A stretch of 64,000 nt of DNA. It comes from Campylorhamphus procurvoides (taxonomy: Eukaryota > Chordata > Aves > Passeriformes > Dendrocolaptidae). The stretch is taken from positions 1,174,756 through 1,238,755 of the forward strand of contig WBMV01006287.1 of NCBI GenBank assembly GCA_013396655.1. Reading direction: 5' to 3'. Below, one piece after another: positions 1 to 13,843 of the stretch. Under the pieces are notes generated by a model that saw only the letters and a list, made by a program, of their open reading frames with translations, made no database searches and was not told where the DNA came from. The position numbers and the translations under genes were made by a program. The first letter of the stretch is position 1. Every line of letters begins with the position of its first letter.

Positions 1-359
1 CACATGGTCCCTGAGATGTCCCGGGAAAGAGACACACAGAGACAGCAGGAGAGGATACAGAGAGAGTTTATTCACATGGTCAGGGGTACTTAAAGGCTTT
101 AGGGAATTTCAGTTACAACCAATAGAAATCTAGGAATAACCAGCAATGGGGAAAGGCTTAACTAAAAGCCAATAGGGGGACTGCATACAGTCCTGCCAAA
201 ACAAATTCCTGCATACTAGGCTAGGGAGATAAGAGTTTTCTCAAGGGTTTTTGGGAAGGAGAAGGGTGACTCAGGGTAAAAAAGGCATGGAATACACTTT
301 ATAATACACTAAAAGCCTCAGTTTTTAAGGCATTATGGCTGGTTTCTTCATTTTCTTCA
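1..359 (-). mobile_element. Endogenous retrovirus LTR (ERV1/gamma-like), truncated by window start
   Basis: Read on the minus strand, the stretch ends like a retroviral LTR. A TTAAGTAC TATA-like box lies near 90-100, an AATAAA polyadenylation signal near 67-72, and then a CT-rich R/U5 ending in TTTCCCGGGACA near 15-30. A CCAAT-type motif is also present (complement of the ATTGG-like site around 170). The U3 start is uncertain. TG starts are possible at 359 (TGAAGAAAATGAAG on the minus strand) or at about 332. The 3' edge lies beyond base 1, so no target duplication can be checked. No recognisable gag, pol or env follows at 360-600, so a solo LTR is more likely than a provirus end. The class assignment is inferred from the U5 style. 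Confidence 0.55.
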
Positions 360-2934
360 TAGGCCCATTTCTTGCATGATTTATTCCACTTCTGATACAG
401 TAAGCCCACTGCCACACCACCTGGCATTGACTGCTGCAGACACGAATGTTCTTCTGCAGCCTCTTGCAATCTTTCTTGTCTTGACTAAACTGAATTCTTT
501 TTTTCACTTGTGGAACTTGGCAGGCTTCTTTTGTTCATCAGGAAATAGATCACATCAATTATTGTAGAGAACTGAAAGCATTTAACTATTATACTTTGCT
601 AAAACAAAAATCTGTGTGTTTCTCCTTCTTTCTCTCTTTCAAATCCATTCTGTATTTACAGATAATTTATTTAATGTATTTCATGACTTTGGAGAGTTGG
701 GTTTTTTTTACATCAAAACACAGGTTTTTTCCTTAACCATCAATGGTGATACATTTTGCCAAAAATTTCTTACATTGACTATTTCTGGTTTATCTCTTCT
801 ACTGATATAACTTTAGTGTGTGTGTGTTAAGTAGTAGAATTGTAACATACCTAATACTTTTATGAACTATGTGCCCTCAACTTTGCATCAAAAGATATGC
901 AGCTAAGTTTCTATCTTTCCAACAGAAAGCTATACAGGCATAACAGTTTCACTATGTTGAAAAAAGAACTTTGTAACTTTATAATTTCCTGGTTTTATCT
1001 GAGGTAAAATATTTATAGGTCAGTTGTTTATAAATAATGTTATGTACTCTACATTGAAATAAGCAACCTGTCTTAATTCTCTTTCCTTGCAGAGTGTTCG
1101 GCTACAGCTACTACTCTATAAATACTTAATATTTTTAATTATGTTAAAAAAATCATCCAGAAAACATTTTGAGATGGAAGTCTTTCAAGTAGAAAGACAA
1201 TTCAGAAGTACATGCCAAGAAGCCCTGTCAATGTCCAAGGGCATTGTCTGTGATGCTGCTTCAAGAACTCCATTGATGGATTACACAGGAGTTGAACACC
1301 TGTAGTGATGTGACCCAATTTCTGAGGGAGTGACACAGGATATTATAGCACAAGAAGTTTAAGGGTATTTTTCTCCAGTGAACACTCTCTCCCATCAGCA
1401 CCGAAAACCCACACACAGCAGGCACCAATGTTGTTTTCAACATGACCTTGTGGTTGTTTTGCCCACTTCCACCTGCACTTGTTCTGCAAAACCAGCTCAA
1501 ACACCTCTTCCAAAAAGGACCAAATTTGAAATATTTTAAAATTATTTTATTTATTGAAATTATTTAAAATTATATATTTTGAAACTTTTTGCTCACCACC
1601 ATGTATCATACAGTCTGAAGTTTTATTCTATAGATTTTAATGACCAGCAGGTCCACCCTTAGCATAAACTTCTTGCTATCTCACACTGACAGAACCAAGG
1701 ACTTTCTCTGACACAGGTGAAGAAATTAGAAAATAGGAATTGGTCATTAGTTTCAGTTTTGTCTTCATTAGCTAGTTTGGTGTAAAAATAGGCACTGCTA
1801 ATACACCATACTTACTGTGAGTAGAAGTGGTTAAAGGAGCCTGTTTCAAAGGTCATGGGTTAATCAGGCTATTTTAGTACCAGGAATGTCTCTGCAGAGG
1901 TTTTTTTGCTTTATCTTTGTTACAGGTGAATAAGTAATTCTGTACTTTTATAACATTATTGAGGTCCTCTCTTGAGGTCTTGTGAACCTTAATCTTCTAA
2001 AGCATATGGAAGTTCTGTAGCTATTATTTTGTTTTCTTCAGTTTAGCTCCCAGCCACAAAATATTATCTTGATAAAACTAATGTTTCTCGCAAAAACTGT
2101 GACATATTTATGTTACTTGCTAATTTATTACTAAATAAATGTATGTTTTATATACCCTCTATAGACAATGTATGTGTGCCTGTCCATGTCTTGCTTAGGA
2201 AAATATCGTGGCACTGAAGTCATGGGAAATTTAGGAAATTAATTTCTAAGAATACTTACTCCTTACCTTATTGCTCAAACTCTATTTGATTATAGGATGG
2301 AGTGAAGGAAATTAAGCAAATGCTTTGTGACTCCAAAAATGAAACTCCTGTGTGTGCTACCAGTGCTTTGGTATGAAGTTGCTGTCATAACTGGTGTAAA
2401 ATGTAATTTCTGGCATATATTTGGTTAAAATGTCTTTTTGTTCTAAAGAGATAAGGAAATAGCATTTTTGATTAGGCTTTTTTGTTTTCTGTTGAATGAG
2501 GTTTGGCTTTCAAGTTCTTTCATTTTGATGAGTGATGCTAAGTATTACTTCCACACCATTTACTCATCACTTCTTATTATTCAATTATTTATCAGTGTTA
2601 AGTGAAAGAGCATTTAATTTACCAGGCTTTCTACAATACTATTTAATTAATCAGAAGGTATTTACAGTCACCAAATAAAATGAAAATTATGTGTACCTGG
2701 ACTAATTAATTGTACTTATTGCAGACAGTAAATATTGCATATAACAATTATAACTGCAAAAATAGATGAGTTTAAAGAGCAAATATAAGGTATCTTTAGT
2801 AAATCAGGCACACAGGGCTCACAAACTTGCTATTTGAAGAGGACAAAGGGCAGAACTGGTTTTGACTGCAAAGAAAACCTTTCTCTCCCCACATCCATCT
2901 ATCCAAAGTATTAAGACACTATCATATTGACATC
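360..2934. other. Unique AT-rich noncoding DNA, no gene seen
   Basis: Only short frames with frequent stops. A good-looking acceptor context (CTCTTTCCTTGCAG, ending near 1092) precedes a 72-codon frame, but no donor, no codon bias and no recognisable domain follow. No repeat family recognised. Confidence 0.6.
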
Positions 2935-3420
2935 TACATTCCAATTAATGACAAGAGCTACAGAATGAGCTCCCAGTTCCATTAGAGCTTGCTGCTAATG
3001 GCAGAATGAGTTTATTTAGACACAATAAGCATAATGCTGTAAGTGTCTACTCCATAAAGTTCTTGCTTTTATCAATGCCTGCACACAAGAACCACTTTTT
3101 TAGATGCATAGCTGGGGTATTCATTAAAACTTCTCTGCATGCAGATGCAGAGCCCAATCCCTGCCTTATACTTTTGGGTAATCAGCAACCTCAAGTGGCA
3201 GCCGTGTGGCTAAATGCATTGCTTCATGAAGAGGTTTCACTGGGCATCTGAAACATATTCAACATTAGACCTGCTGCAAAATCGTCTTTGTTAGCAGGAT
3301 GGGTTTAACTGTGGCTTTCACAAAGGTTTGTGTTTTTAATTAGGTGGCAGAATGGAAGAAAGAGTGGGAGCTGAAAGGAAAGGAGAGCTTGTGAAAGAAA
3401 ATCATGTGGAAGTATGGTGC
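2935..3420. other. Candidate conserved noncoding element (motif-rich block)
   Basis: The block is less simple and more mixed in composition than its surroundings. It carries homeodomain-type TAAT sites, for example CCAATTAATGAC at 2941-2952 and TTTAATTAG near 3335-3343. It also has GCATGCAGATGCAGA around 3137-3151. No frame is convincing. The call is inference from composition and motif content only. Confidence 0.25.
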
Positions 3421-6400
3421 GACTCTAAAGGCATCAAACACTATTAATAAAAACTAAAAAAGCTTGTTAAGTACATATATGAACAGTATTTAAAAGCAAT
3501 ATAGAACACGTTTTGAGATAATTTTTTTCTTCATTCTCTTGTATTTAAATACTCAGCCAGCAACAGTTTTATGGAATTTGTATAAAGTGAAGATATTGTA
3601 ACTTAATCATATTAAGTGACACATCCCAAGATGTTAAACAAGTGGAAGCCTTCCTTACATAGTCATACATTCAATGTATGAAAATTGAGTTTCTTGACTG
3701 GAATAGCCATGTATTTGGCAAACAAGAGTAGCTAATAAATGTTTCATCATCACATTGAAAAGGGGACTGAAGAAAATATAGAGGGGGAATGAAAAAAAAA
3801 AGAAATGTGAAAAACATTAATGCAATGCTGGAGATGAAAAACTGAACTGGCACTTTTGAATGTGTGTTTATAGAAGTGTAATCAACTTCATATCATTACA
3901 TTAATAAGGAAAATTAGATGCACATATTATACTAATAGTATGCTATAGTTTGAAATTTAAACATGGGAGCTGAAAGTGAAGTTACGCCTCCTGCTGCAAC
4001 AGGCTATGGATTCTGCAGGCTGCACTGATTGAAAGTCTAAGCAAGAGCTGTTGTACCTGGGAAGGCATATATTCCTTATAAAGTCTTGTCTCTTTTAGTG
4101 CATGCAAGTTAAATTTGATGTTGATAACATTTCACATATTTAGTATTACCTTAAGTGTAATATTCAGCTCTCTAAAAAAATCTGTCTTTTGAACCTGGAT
4201 GTAATAAGGTGGGTTGTTTGTTTTTTTTTACTTTGGCCTATACTTATTGATTTTTTTTTTTGTGCTTTGGGCTATACTTATTGAATTCTAGTGTGTTGTG
4301 TGGGAACATATGCATTGGTAATACTTTGTCCTGAGAGCGCTGCAGTGCGCGGAAAGATGTCTAATAAACTTGACAACTGATCCAGGGCTATGGAGAGGTA
4401 ACGTATGAATTCATGTTTTTTGTTAGATTGAACATATAAACTGATTTCAAAGAAAAACACCTTCTGACTCCTGAGATACCAACTACTGGGTCAATGTCTC
4501 CTCTGGGAGGCATCCAAAACACTGATGGGAGGCTGGCAGTTCTGGAGGTGTGCTTTAGGACAGTGAATGTTCTTCTTCCTGGAAAGTGGAAAGGGAAAAG
4601 CAAGGGAATGAGACCAGCTCAGTCACCAACACTTGAGTAACCAACACCACAAGATATTTGGTCCAAGATACTTCATGAGGTCCCTGCTCTGAATACTTTC
4701 TGAAGAGACTTATTTTCCTCCATCAACTGCATAAAGAGCTTAAAAAACCTCTTAACTCAAAAAAACCATCATGAGAATTCCCCTAAAAGCTCATTGCTTC
4801 ACTAGATCACCTTTGGTGAAAGCTGTTTGATTAAATTTTGATCAAAAAAAATGTGTATGTATTTGTGTACATATGCAAATACATCTGCATCTGTGTCCTT
4901 CTGTAGATAGTCCTAACAATGGGAGTTATCATGTAAAGCAAGTCTTACTAACTAGAAAATGTGCAATAAATTAAAGGAAGCAGGCTTTAAAAAATTTACA
5001 TGAATTCTGTGAATGCCATTCAAGCAATTTAGTGAATATATTCCTGTTTTGAACAGCCTGCATTTTGCAGTAACTTCAAATACATATGTAAGCAACTTTA
5101 GTACCTGAACTCATGAGAATTTTCCCTCCTTTCGTATTGGCTGAAGCAGTATCACAACCTAATTGATAAATTCTGCTAATTGATGTTATAGTAATTTAAC
5201 AGGCAATGATAGTGCATGGGTTTGTGTAAATAGAAGGCAGACTACAGCTCACTTAATTCCAGGTAGGCTGAGAGCACTACAATTTAAACATTATGGAAAT
5301 GTTAAAATGAATACTTGACATCAAGGTACTTCTTCCACCACATTATCATTACCTTAAAGATACAGCACATTATTTAAAACGTAAGGTTAAAAACCTCAAC
5401 ATTTCAGCTTGGAAACTTTCAAGTGCTTCCTCTTCCTTAGAGCTAGGCTATTTGAAATGTGTTGTTTTGAAAGACAGTGTTGAAATGCAGCACAAGGGCA
5501 AATAAGAATAGATAACAAAAATGTTCCTTTGATGTTAAAATTTATAATTGTTGCCAAAATCTGGTATAAGATAGATGAAAGTACAAAATGTAGTTCATTG
5601 TTGAGTAATTTGCAATAATATTCCTGTGGATATATACTGTTTTCTGAAACAGAAGTTGAAGAATTACCCGAGTTCTATACCTAGAGAGTGGAGAACATAA
5701 GAAAAGAAAAATCTTGTAACAGTCTGAGCCATCAGATTCTCTTTTTGCAGAGCTCTTTAAGGAAGACAGGCTTTGCAAAGCAGTTGCTGATTGTTGAATT
5801 ACCAAGTTCCCTAACAACCAAAGGTTTTTTAGATGTTCTTCCTGACAGCTCAGAGCTGCCTAGAATTGGGTAATCAGTAGTATCAAAATAGCATGCAACA
5901 TTTGGGCTCCAAGAGTCAAATCAAATGAAAATACAATTAGTCATAGATTTCAGCCAGTCAAATATTCATTCTTAGCAGCACATGAAAATTCAAAGCCTGT
6001 AACTGGCAAGCTTTTTTATGAAGCCTGTTCACTATGTTGTACTCTGAATCTCATCTGTAATTTTCATGTTATGACTTGAAACTCACTGTTTTAAATCTCT
6101 GTATTTTATATGGGTTTTTTACCATTATCAAATTTATTGTTAAAAATTGCCTAAAACAACACCACAAACAGCAAAACAGATGCCTGAAAAACTTGATATT
6201 TTGTTTTCAATTAACCTGTGCAATTTTTAGACATGGGATTGTACAGATGGCTTTATTGAGGAGGACTTTTATAAGTATTTATTAATGTTTTAGATTAATG
6301 CAAGTTACAGTATGAAAACACAAGATAATCCTGGCAAACTTGACAGGGAAAAGGCAAACAAATGGAAAATATCAAAATGCAGCAAAACAGCTATTAGGAT

Positions 6401-7734
6401 AAGGATAGTGTAAATTGATCAAATGTTAATATAGATATAAAAATATTATTATAATATAATTAATTAATTTCTTTATATCCTGTTCAAAAGCATAATATTC
6501 CATTATTCTGAGCCATTTTATGTTTTTTTCCCCTATGATTTTTTTCAGACGCTTTCATAGCACTAGTAAAATATACCAAATTTTCACCAATAAAAGCTGG
6601 TTTATTTTCTATATTCCTAGTATAAACACACCATTTTTACTCCTCTAATTTTATTTTACAACTATCAAAACAATATATAGCTCTGACTGTTGTGTTCTAA
6701 AACTCTGTAACAATTTCAAGTTCCATAAATTTACATTTGGTTACCAAAAGAGGTTTTTCATACAGAGCACTGCAACTCCCTCAAGTAAGTTGATTAGTAA
6801 TCAACAGAAAAAAATATTTCTTTGATAGTGATGAATAATAACATTATTATGTTGATTGCTGTGATCTGGTTGATGATTCTATTTTTCAACCAAAATCAGT
6901 TTAAAAGCAAAACTTTTATATTGTTTATTGCATTTAGGAATCATCTATTATGTAGAATATTGATATTGTTTTAGAACAGATTTTTTTCATAATTATTCTG
7001 ATTTTATTGCTTTAGCAATGTCCTTGATTCAGGGTTCTTTTGCCTGTGACAAGAAACACCTGAAGACAATTGACAGGAAAAAGGAAATTAAATCCCAAGC
7101 AAAATATTTAAAACAAATAAATTCTTCAGAGCCTGGCCCAAGATTCTCTGTTATCAGAATAAAGATACCTATAGGATTAAATGTGTGTTTATTCATGTTT
7201 CATTTTTTCCTATCATTGTCTGAAATGCACTATCCTTAAAAGATAAATAAATGACTGACAGTTAATTAACACATAGTCCTATTCTGAGATGTCCTCAAAA
7301 CCAGGCAGATTGAAGACTGAGACAATGCCATTGGGGTATTTTTTTAGTGGGTTTCACAAATGTATGACATGACTGGTAAATAATAAAAGTAGCATAAATT
7401 AAAATGTTATTTTTAAAAACAGTGAGTTTCTTTATTGCTTTCTGGAAGAAAATTTTATGAAATGTTTTCCTTTCTTCCATTCACACAGTTTGTTCAAAAC
7501 CAACCTTCTAGCAATTAGGGGCATCCTGAAGTCTGTGGCAGTTATAATAATTGATTAGAACAGTTGAAAAAAGATCAAAATTAAAACCCACCCAAGTTCA
7601 TAATTTTAACATTACTTGCGGTATTTCATGAAACAGTCTGAGAGAGGAATCACTCATACTAGAGGAACAACTGCTAGTTGTGATTTTTGTATAATGGTTT
7701 TAACAAAAACAAATAGTTTTTTCATGTTTTGGTT
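3421..7734. other. Unique AT-rich noncoding DNA
   Basis: Long AT-rich stretch, including TA-rich runs near 6420-6480, with no gene, RNA gene or known repeat recognised. It contains one perfect octamer ATGCAAAT at 4873-4880 and a small local duplication listed separately. The 91-codon minus frame at 5542-5817 shows no domain. Confidence 0.6.
4231..4284 (+). repeat. Local 20-bp direct duplication separated by poly-T
   Basis: CTTTGGCCTATACTTATTGA at 4231-4250 recurs at 4265-4284 with one mismatch. The period is 34 bases, and each copy is preceded by a T run. It looks like a tandem duplication by slippage or end-joining through the T tract. Confidence 0.85.
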
Positions 7735-7850
7735 AAAAAAAAAAAAAGAAAAAAAGAAAACCAAGCAAAACCCAAACCCCAAATCCAACAGTCAAACAAA
7801 CAAAAAAATGAACAAACAAAACCAAAACCCCATAAACCCCCAACAAAACC
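7735..7850 (+). repeat. Interrupted A/C low-complexity tract
   Basis: An A run passes into irregular AAAC/AAACCC units, strictly A and C for long stretches and almost free of G and T. It explains the lysine/asparagine/proline-rich open frames here. No retroelement body was recognised directly upstream, so it is not clearly a poly-A tail. Confidence 0.85.
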
Positions 7851-8349
7851 TGCACAGCAAAAGGACAGAAAAGCTTACTTGTGTTCCATGCCCATTATGA
7901 AAGCACTGTTCTCTGTTCCATGCTGCTATTGTTGGTTTTCGTTTAGCTCCTTCTCAATCAATATCTAACGGGGCATGGTTTAATAAGGTTTTTTAATCTC
8001 CAAAAATGGGAGGAGGGTGGTTGTGGTATTTTCATTCATCAAAGGGAGCCTTTCAGGTTTCTTTGCTTTCACCTGCTGGGACCCATTTGGTCCCTTTCAA
8101 AGAGAATGCAATGACAAAATGAATGAGAAATGCTAGGATAAGAGTCTCTTATTCTACCCAATAGTATAATCAATGAGCACTTGTAATCCCTATTGTACTT
8201 CACAGAGGTAGTTGTAAGACAATTAAATCTTGCTTCCCAGGCAAATTATTTTAGTAGTTATCCTGAAACAGCCAACAATATTTCAGGGAATGAATGCATC
8301 TACAGCAATGAAGCAATGGGATACTGCGTATCTAGAAAATCCTGGTGCT

Positions 8350-8413
8350 GTGGGGGTTTTTAGTTTGGTTGGTTTGATTGGGTTTTGGGGGTTTGGTTTT
8401 GGTGTTGTTGTTA
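8350..8413 (+). repeat. G/T-rich low-complexity tract
   Basis: Irregular TTTGG/GGGTTTT units with G runs of up to five. It is the reverse-complement style of the tract at 7735-7850, about 500 bases away, so the two could pair as an imperfect inverted repeat. G runs allow weak quadruplex potential. Confidence 0.8.
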
Positions 8414-10340
8414 CTCGGTAGCTTGGAGCTACAGTACATGTGAGTTATAATTTCAGAAAAATATTGAAAAAAGAAGAAAAGAACTAAAGTTTTATTCTCA
8501 AAGATGTGAAAGGGGTGAATGGTCTGTATATTTGCTTTTTTAAATGCAGTTTATATCTTACATGTACAAAAAGAGAGTCTTATAGTTTTATTACAGTCTA
8601 AATTCCAGGCAGTGCCTTAATAAACATCAAACATTTACATAATTAACATCATCTTGATGTGACCACCAATTTAACCTTAATTTCATTTGCAGCACTTAAA
8701 TTCAGTTCTAGACTTTTTCCTCCTTACTGCATTGTTTGCATGCCAAAAAAGAGCTTGTGCTGTTTAGAAGAGATGCATTCATTTTGGACTCTGCAGTATT
8801 TGTCCACCTTCTGATGCATGGACATTATTTCTTGTAAAACATTTATCTCCTGCATAATGTCAGCTTATGTATATTCTCTTAAAAATTGCATTTTTGTTGT
8901 TAGACTCACTCTTACGTCATTTGTGTATTTCAGCAGAATTGTAAATATTTTGTACTGTTATTAGAATAATCCAGAAAATAGAAATGGTCAGATAAGAATT
9001 ATTAGAACTAAGAAAACATAGGCAGAAGAAACTAGAGTCAGCAGATATATCTGCATCCCTACTTTTATTTACTATATAATTGGTGAACAGAAATTAATGC
9101 TATTTGCCATTTGTACTATTAAATTTTACTAATTTAGGCATGCATACTTCTGTTGTTTTAAACAGCAATTTTACAAATAGTTGAGATTAGGCTAATAGTT
9201 TTGACTTTTTAACTTCAGATCTTAAAGAAGAGCAAAAGGCAAAACTGAGCAAACACTGGCATGAATTTGCATTGTCCTGTTGGCAAATATCTCCATATTT
9301 CTATTTTTGAGGTTTAAGAGACACTCAGCCACATAAGATGGTGTTTTGTGTCAGATAAGAGATCATGTTGTTTCAGAAGGAAATCCACCTTATGAAAATT
9401 ATCAGAATTACAAACATATTTAAAAATACTAACCTTTCTACTACTTTCTGCAGTGGTTGTAGGGTTTAGGAGTTAGTATCTGAAAGGATGCACAGAAATA
9501 TGGTGAGACTCTTTAAAGCCCCTGAACCACTATCATGAATACCAGTGGAAGGTCCCTAATCATCACCAGCTTTCCAGGTTCCACATGACCATTTTGCAAT
9601 AAATCCCATGGATGTGGTTTTGCACTTTTAATCATAAATAATTTTAATCTCATCTTAAAACTTAAGCTCTGTTGTCAGGGGAAGATGGCATAACTCATTT
9701 TAAAAATGTCACACAGAGTAGGTATTCTTTATAAATATGATTCTGCAAAGCAGAGCTGGGACAAGAGAAAATCAAAATATGCACAGCTGTGCTTTGACTG
9801 AAAGGGGTGAATCTGATTTTAGTCAGAGAGTATCAAACTTTCTGACTGGTTTAGACTAAGTGGTATGCTATGATTATTCAGCATTTAGTAGTAAAAACTG
9901 AGGTGTGTGGGATACAGTGGAAAAGGGCTTAAAAGAAGAGGGATGTTGTTTAGTAATGGCTTGGAGAAGAAGGCACAGGGAATCTACGGTGGGAGTGTCC
10001 AGTGAGGAAGATCCTTGCTCACAGGCACACAACACTGCTTCTTACTATAGTTTCTTCACATAGGTGTTATGGATCAAACTACACTTAAGCCAAGATATCT
10101 TTCCTCACTTCACATTAACTTGGCATCTATGTGGTGGCCTGCTGGACTTGGTGTTTTCCCCCTCAATTTTTCATAAGTGTCCTGAGTGAAACCCTATCCT
10201 TTTTCCCTTTAAGTCCAATTTGCTATAGCTGTTAGAAAAAGCATGATTTTGCCTGCTTAATCAACCAAGCACACCCTGACCCAACATGCCAGTGGACAGC
10301 CAGTAACAACATCAATAACTAAAGTTTAACACAAAACTAG
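8414..10340. other. Unique AT-rich noncoding DNA
   Basis: No gene, RNA gene or repeat recognised. One perfect octamer in reverse orientation (ATTTGCAT) lies at 9265-9272. Confidence 0.6.
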
Positions 10341-10351
10341 TGTCTGTCACT

Positions 10352-10402
10352 GGTAGTCATGATTTTCTGAAAAGAAATCATGACTGCCAGTCATGATTTT
10401 CT
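10352..10402. repeat. Hairpin plus third direct copy of AGTCATGATTTT
   Basis: GGTAGTCATGATTTTCT at 10352-10368 faces AGAAATCATGACTGCC at 10373-10388, forming a stem of about 16 bp with a tiny loop. A third copy, AGTCATGATTTTCT, follows directly at 10389-10402. The motif order is plus, minus, plus. Confidence 0.85.
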
Positions 10403-10980
10403 CCTTCTGTTTTTTTGTATGATAAAAATCATTATAGTGTTACTATTTTATGCCTGTAGATGTTGCATTTATCACTGTGCTGGAGTGTTTCCCATTTTAA
10501 TAGGAGGAGTAGGAGAGACACCATCCAGAGGTCAAAAGTCATTGTTTGGCACTATAGATGGTGTCAAAACCCAGAGCTTCAGTTTTTAAGCCTACTCTGT
10601 GTGAAGAAGATTCTCTGATGACACATCTAAGAATAACCAACCATATGTTTGCTCTTTGAAGAAAAGATGTTTTCCTTCTCAAGTTCCCCAGCCTTGGCTT
10701 AAGTGCTGTGGTGAAAGAAGGGGTCTGTTTCTACACCTCTGCTCTAACCTGTTTCATAAATAAAGATTATGCCAGTGAAGAGGGGACGTTTGTAGTTTCA
10801 CGGTGCTGCTGAACTTCGCCAGATAACCAGCAGTGAGAATGTTGAAGGCATCTCCTTCATTCTGGTTGGTTGACGTAAGAAATCCAGCATGGGAAAAGCA
10901 GCAAGAGTTGTATTGCTCTGATTTCTTTCAAAATAAAAAAGTTTAGGAAAGTCACTTTGTGGTAGTTAGATTCATTATAC

Positions 10981-11029
10981 CTCTCTCTCTCTTTTTCTTT
11001 TTTTTAATTTTTTTTTTTTTATTTTTTCC
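10981..11029 (+). repeat. Pyrimidine-rich tract (CT)n then T-rich
   Basis: CT repeats followed by long T runs broken by two short A interruptions. Low-complexity DNA with no associated gene. Confidence 0.85.
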
Positions 11030-11808
11030 TGCTGGCCATGTTCAGATTTGCTGTGGACCAATGACCTTGGGCAGCTATAAGGTGGACAAAAAACATGCAG
11101 GAAGCTGTGAGGAGAAGACTCTTCATGTAGCTGGCTGATGTTTTTGAGGGCAACACTAATGTGTCTGCTGAGATGGGTTTCTGCAATGGTATGAGATGAA
11201 TGAAGTGCAGGTTCCCTGTGCATAGAAAAAAGTTCAAAAACATTAATTATGTCCCCTAATTCCTTTTACTGCTTCGGTTTGTATGTTAAGGTTATGAGAG
11301 GTTGTATTTAAAACAACTGTGATGCTACTGTGAAATCATTTTTTCTTTTGCAGGACACACTCATTTCTGTTATAATATTGGGGTTTCATTGTGTTTGACG
11401 CATAGTGACTGCATGATAGCTCACAAAATACTCTTTCTTTGCTGTTCTTTTATGTTACTTCAATGTAAGTGGATTATGGGATTTAAAAAAAAAAAAAGGA
11501 AACAGTCGTTATAAGACTGTTGCTTTATTTCAAAAATATAAAAAATATAACATTCCTTTTTCTTTCCTAGTGAGAAAAAACCTACATTTTTTTTCTGGAT
11601 TTATTTTACTTTTTTTATTGGGAGGGTCAGGGAGAGGTACTTATTTTTCTCTAGAGCTGCATCATGGTGAAGAGAAGCTCAGGGAATAATATTATTCTAT
11701 GCATTGATACACAGTGCAGTAGCATTTGATATATGCACTTGGCACTTACAGAGTTAATTTTCCAGAGTAATTCAGCAAGATAAGCTGACCAAATTTCAAT
11801 CACAAGGT

Positions 11809-11989
<181 letters not shown>

Positions 11990-12002
11990 CAAACAAAAAA
12001 AC

Positions 12003-13843
12003 AAAGGAATGGAAGAACACCAGTCTTTATTTATGTCAGTATCTGTTATGCAAATGCAGGAGGGAAAGATTGTAGTGAGGAAAGCAGTATTTCAAATTTC
12101 AAATTAACAACTAGATTTCTATAAAAAGTATAACACAAAACAAAGGATCAGCTGATGTGGTCAAAAGCCCTTGTAGATCTCATGCTATTTGTGCAAAGAT
12201 GCAACAGAAGGATTCTTTTATTCCCCTTTTGTAGCCTTACCTTTAATTATCACCTTAACTATATCCTCTGCTCTCTGTACTTTCCCCTGACTATTCCCAC
12301 ACCTGTGGGGTTAAGTGGGGAGGACAGATCTGAATGCTCTGTAGCCCTGCTGAGGAACAACAATGTCTGTCAAAAACATAACATCAAATTTATGAGCCAT
12401 TGCGCAAACTGTGGCTTTTAATGTGGTTTTAAAACTATTTCAATGCAAAAATAAAAAGGTTTCCATTTTTAAAACTGCATTTCTTGGCCACTTTGTTGTG
12501 TGCTGACACCAAGGGGGATTAAGACAAACTCTAGAAGTTGTTCATTTGACCCAAGTTCTTTGCAGCTGCATTGCTTGCAGTAATGTACTTTTCTCACAGG
12601 CTGCTGTCTCTGTAGGTACCTCTAAGGGAACAGGTACCTGCCCTTTTGGATAGAAAATTACTTGGGAGTCAGAAGAACAAGTCTGCCATAATTCCTGCCA
12701 TCTGCTTCTTATAGCTGGGTTATTTTGGGTGATTTCCATGGCAGAGCAACATTACTTGTCTTGAAGGGACACATGGTTAAACCTCACTAAACTACTGCTT
12801 CGGAATGGTAATTACTGGTGGGACTGAAAAACTGTAGATTATATTTGTGCAACTGTCTTAGATAATTCAAAAGCAATGATGAATTGTCATCACAGGGGTT
12901 TTTATGAATTGTTTTGATTTAGTTTGTTTTGGGAGGAGATGTTTCATCTGACAAAAACTTGACCTCAAATTCTTTCCTTTATAAAATTCCATGCAAGGAT
13001 TCACATGTATAATAAAATTTTTGACACTGGGGCCAAATTTCTAAAAAACTGGAAAGAAACTGCTCTCACTTGCAGTTGTTGTGTTTTGGAACATTCTGCC
13101 ATAGATCACACATTTATGATACAAGCCACGTTGCCATATAGACCTTCTGGCCCTTCAGAGAACCCACCTGAGCTGAATCTGACTCTGAACTGCAAGACTT
13201 TTTATAAGATTCATCATATCATTTGTAGTAATAAGGAATTCTAAATTGCAAGGTCCTAAATAAAATAATTAAAAATTTCGTTTGTTCAATAAAAAAGTGT
13301 AAAGTGCAGTGTGTCTTAGGAAAAAATATTTAGAAGACTCTTTCATCGTCTGGATTGCAGAGTAGCAAAACTCTTTTCCAGGTTTCTGGGGCTGTGTTGT
13401 TTGGCCTGTGACTTAGTTGTAAATTCCAAATTCTACTTCTATTACGAGATATGGCAATTTTGTTTAAAACATATTTGAAAGGAAAGATCCTTCCCAGAAG
13501 CCCAAGAAGTATATCAAACATTCATACTATCATCTAAATCATGCTAAAATGGCCCAGTTTCAGATTTTGCTATGCCAGGCAAAACAGAGTTGTTGCACAG
13601 GCCATTAAAATCTCAGCTTTGTCTCTAGGCAGATTAGAGGTGTCTGGGCTTCAAATTCTTCTCTTTTTTTTTTGGAGCCATGAAATTAATGATTTCACAA
13701 TCTGAGAAAGAAAACAAAAACTTATCTTGAGCAAAGGGCAAAAAACTTGAGTGTTTCACATCACTTTAAAAAAAGAGTAGTAAGTTTAAAGATATTTGCA
13801 AATGATATGGACTTTTATAAGTAAATCAGAAGCTAGAAAATCT
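12003..13843. other. Unique noncoding DNA
   Basis: No gene recognised. A perfect octamer in a SOX-OCT-like context (CTGTTATGCAAAT) lies near 12043-12055. Short frames show no domains. Confidence 0.55.
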
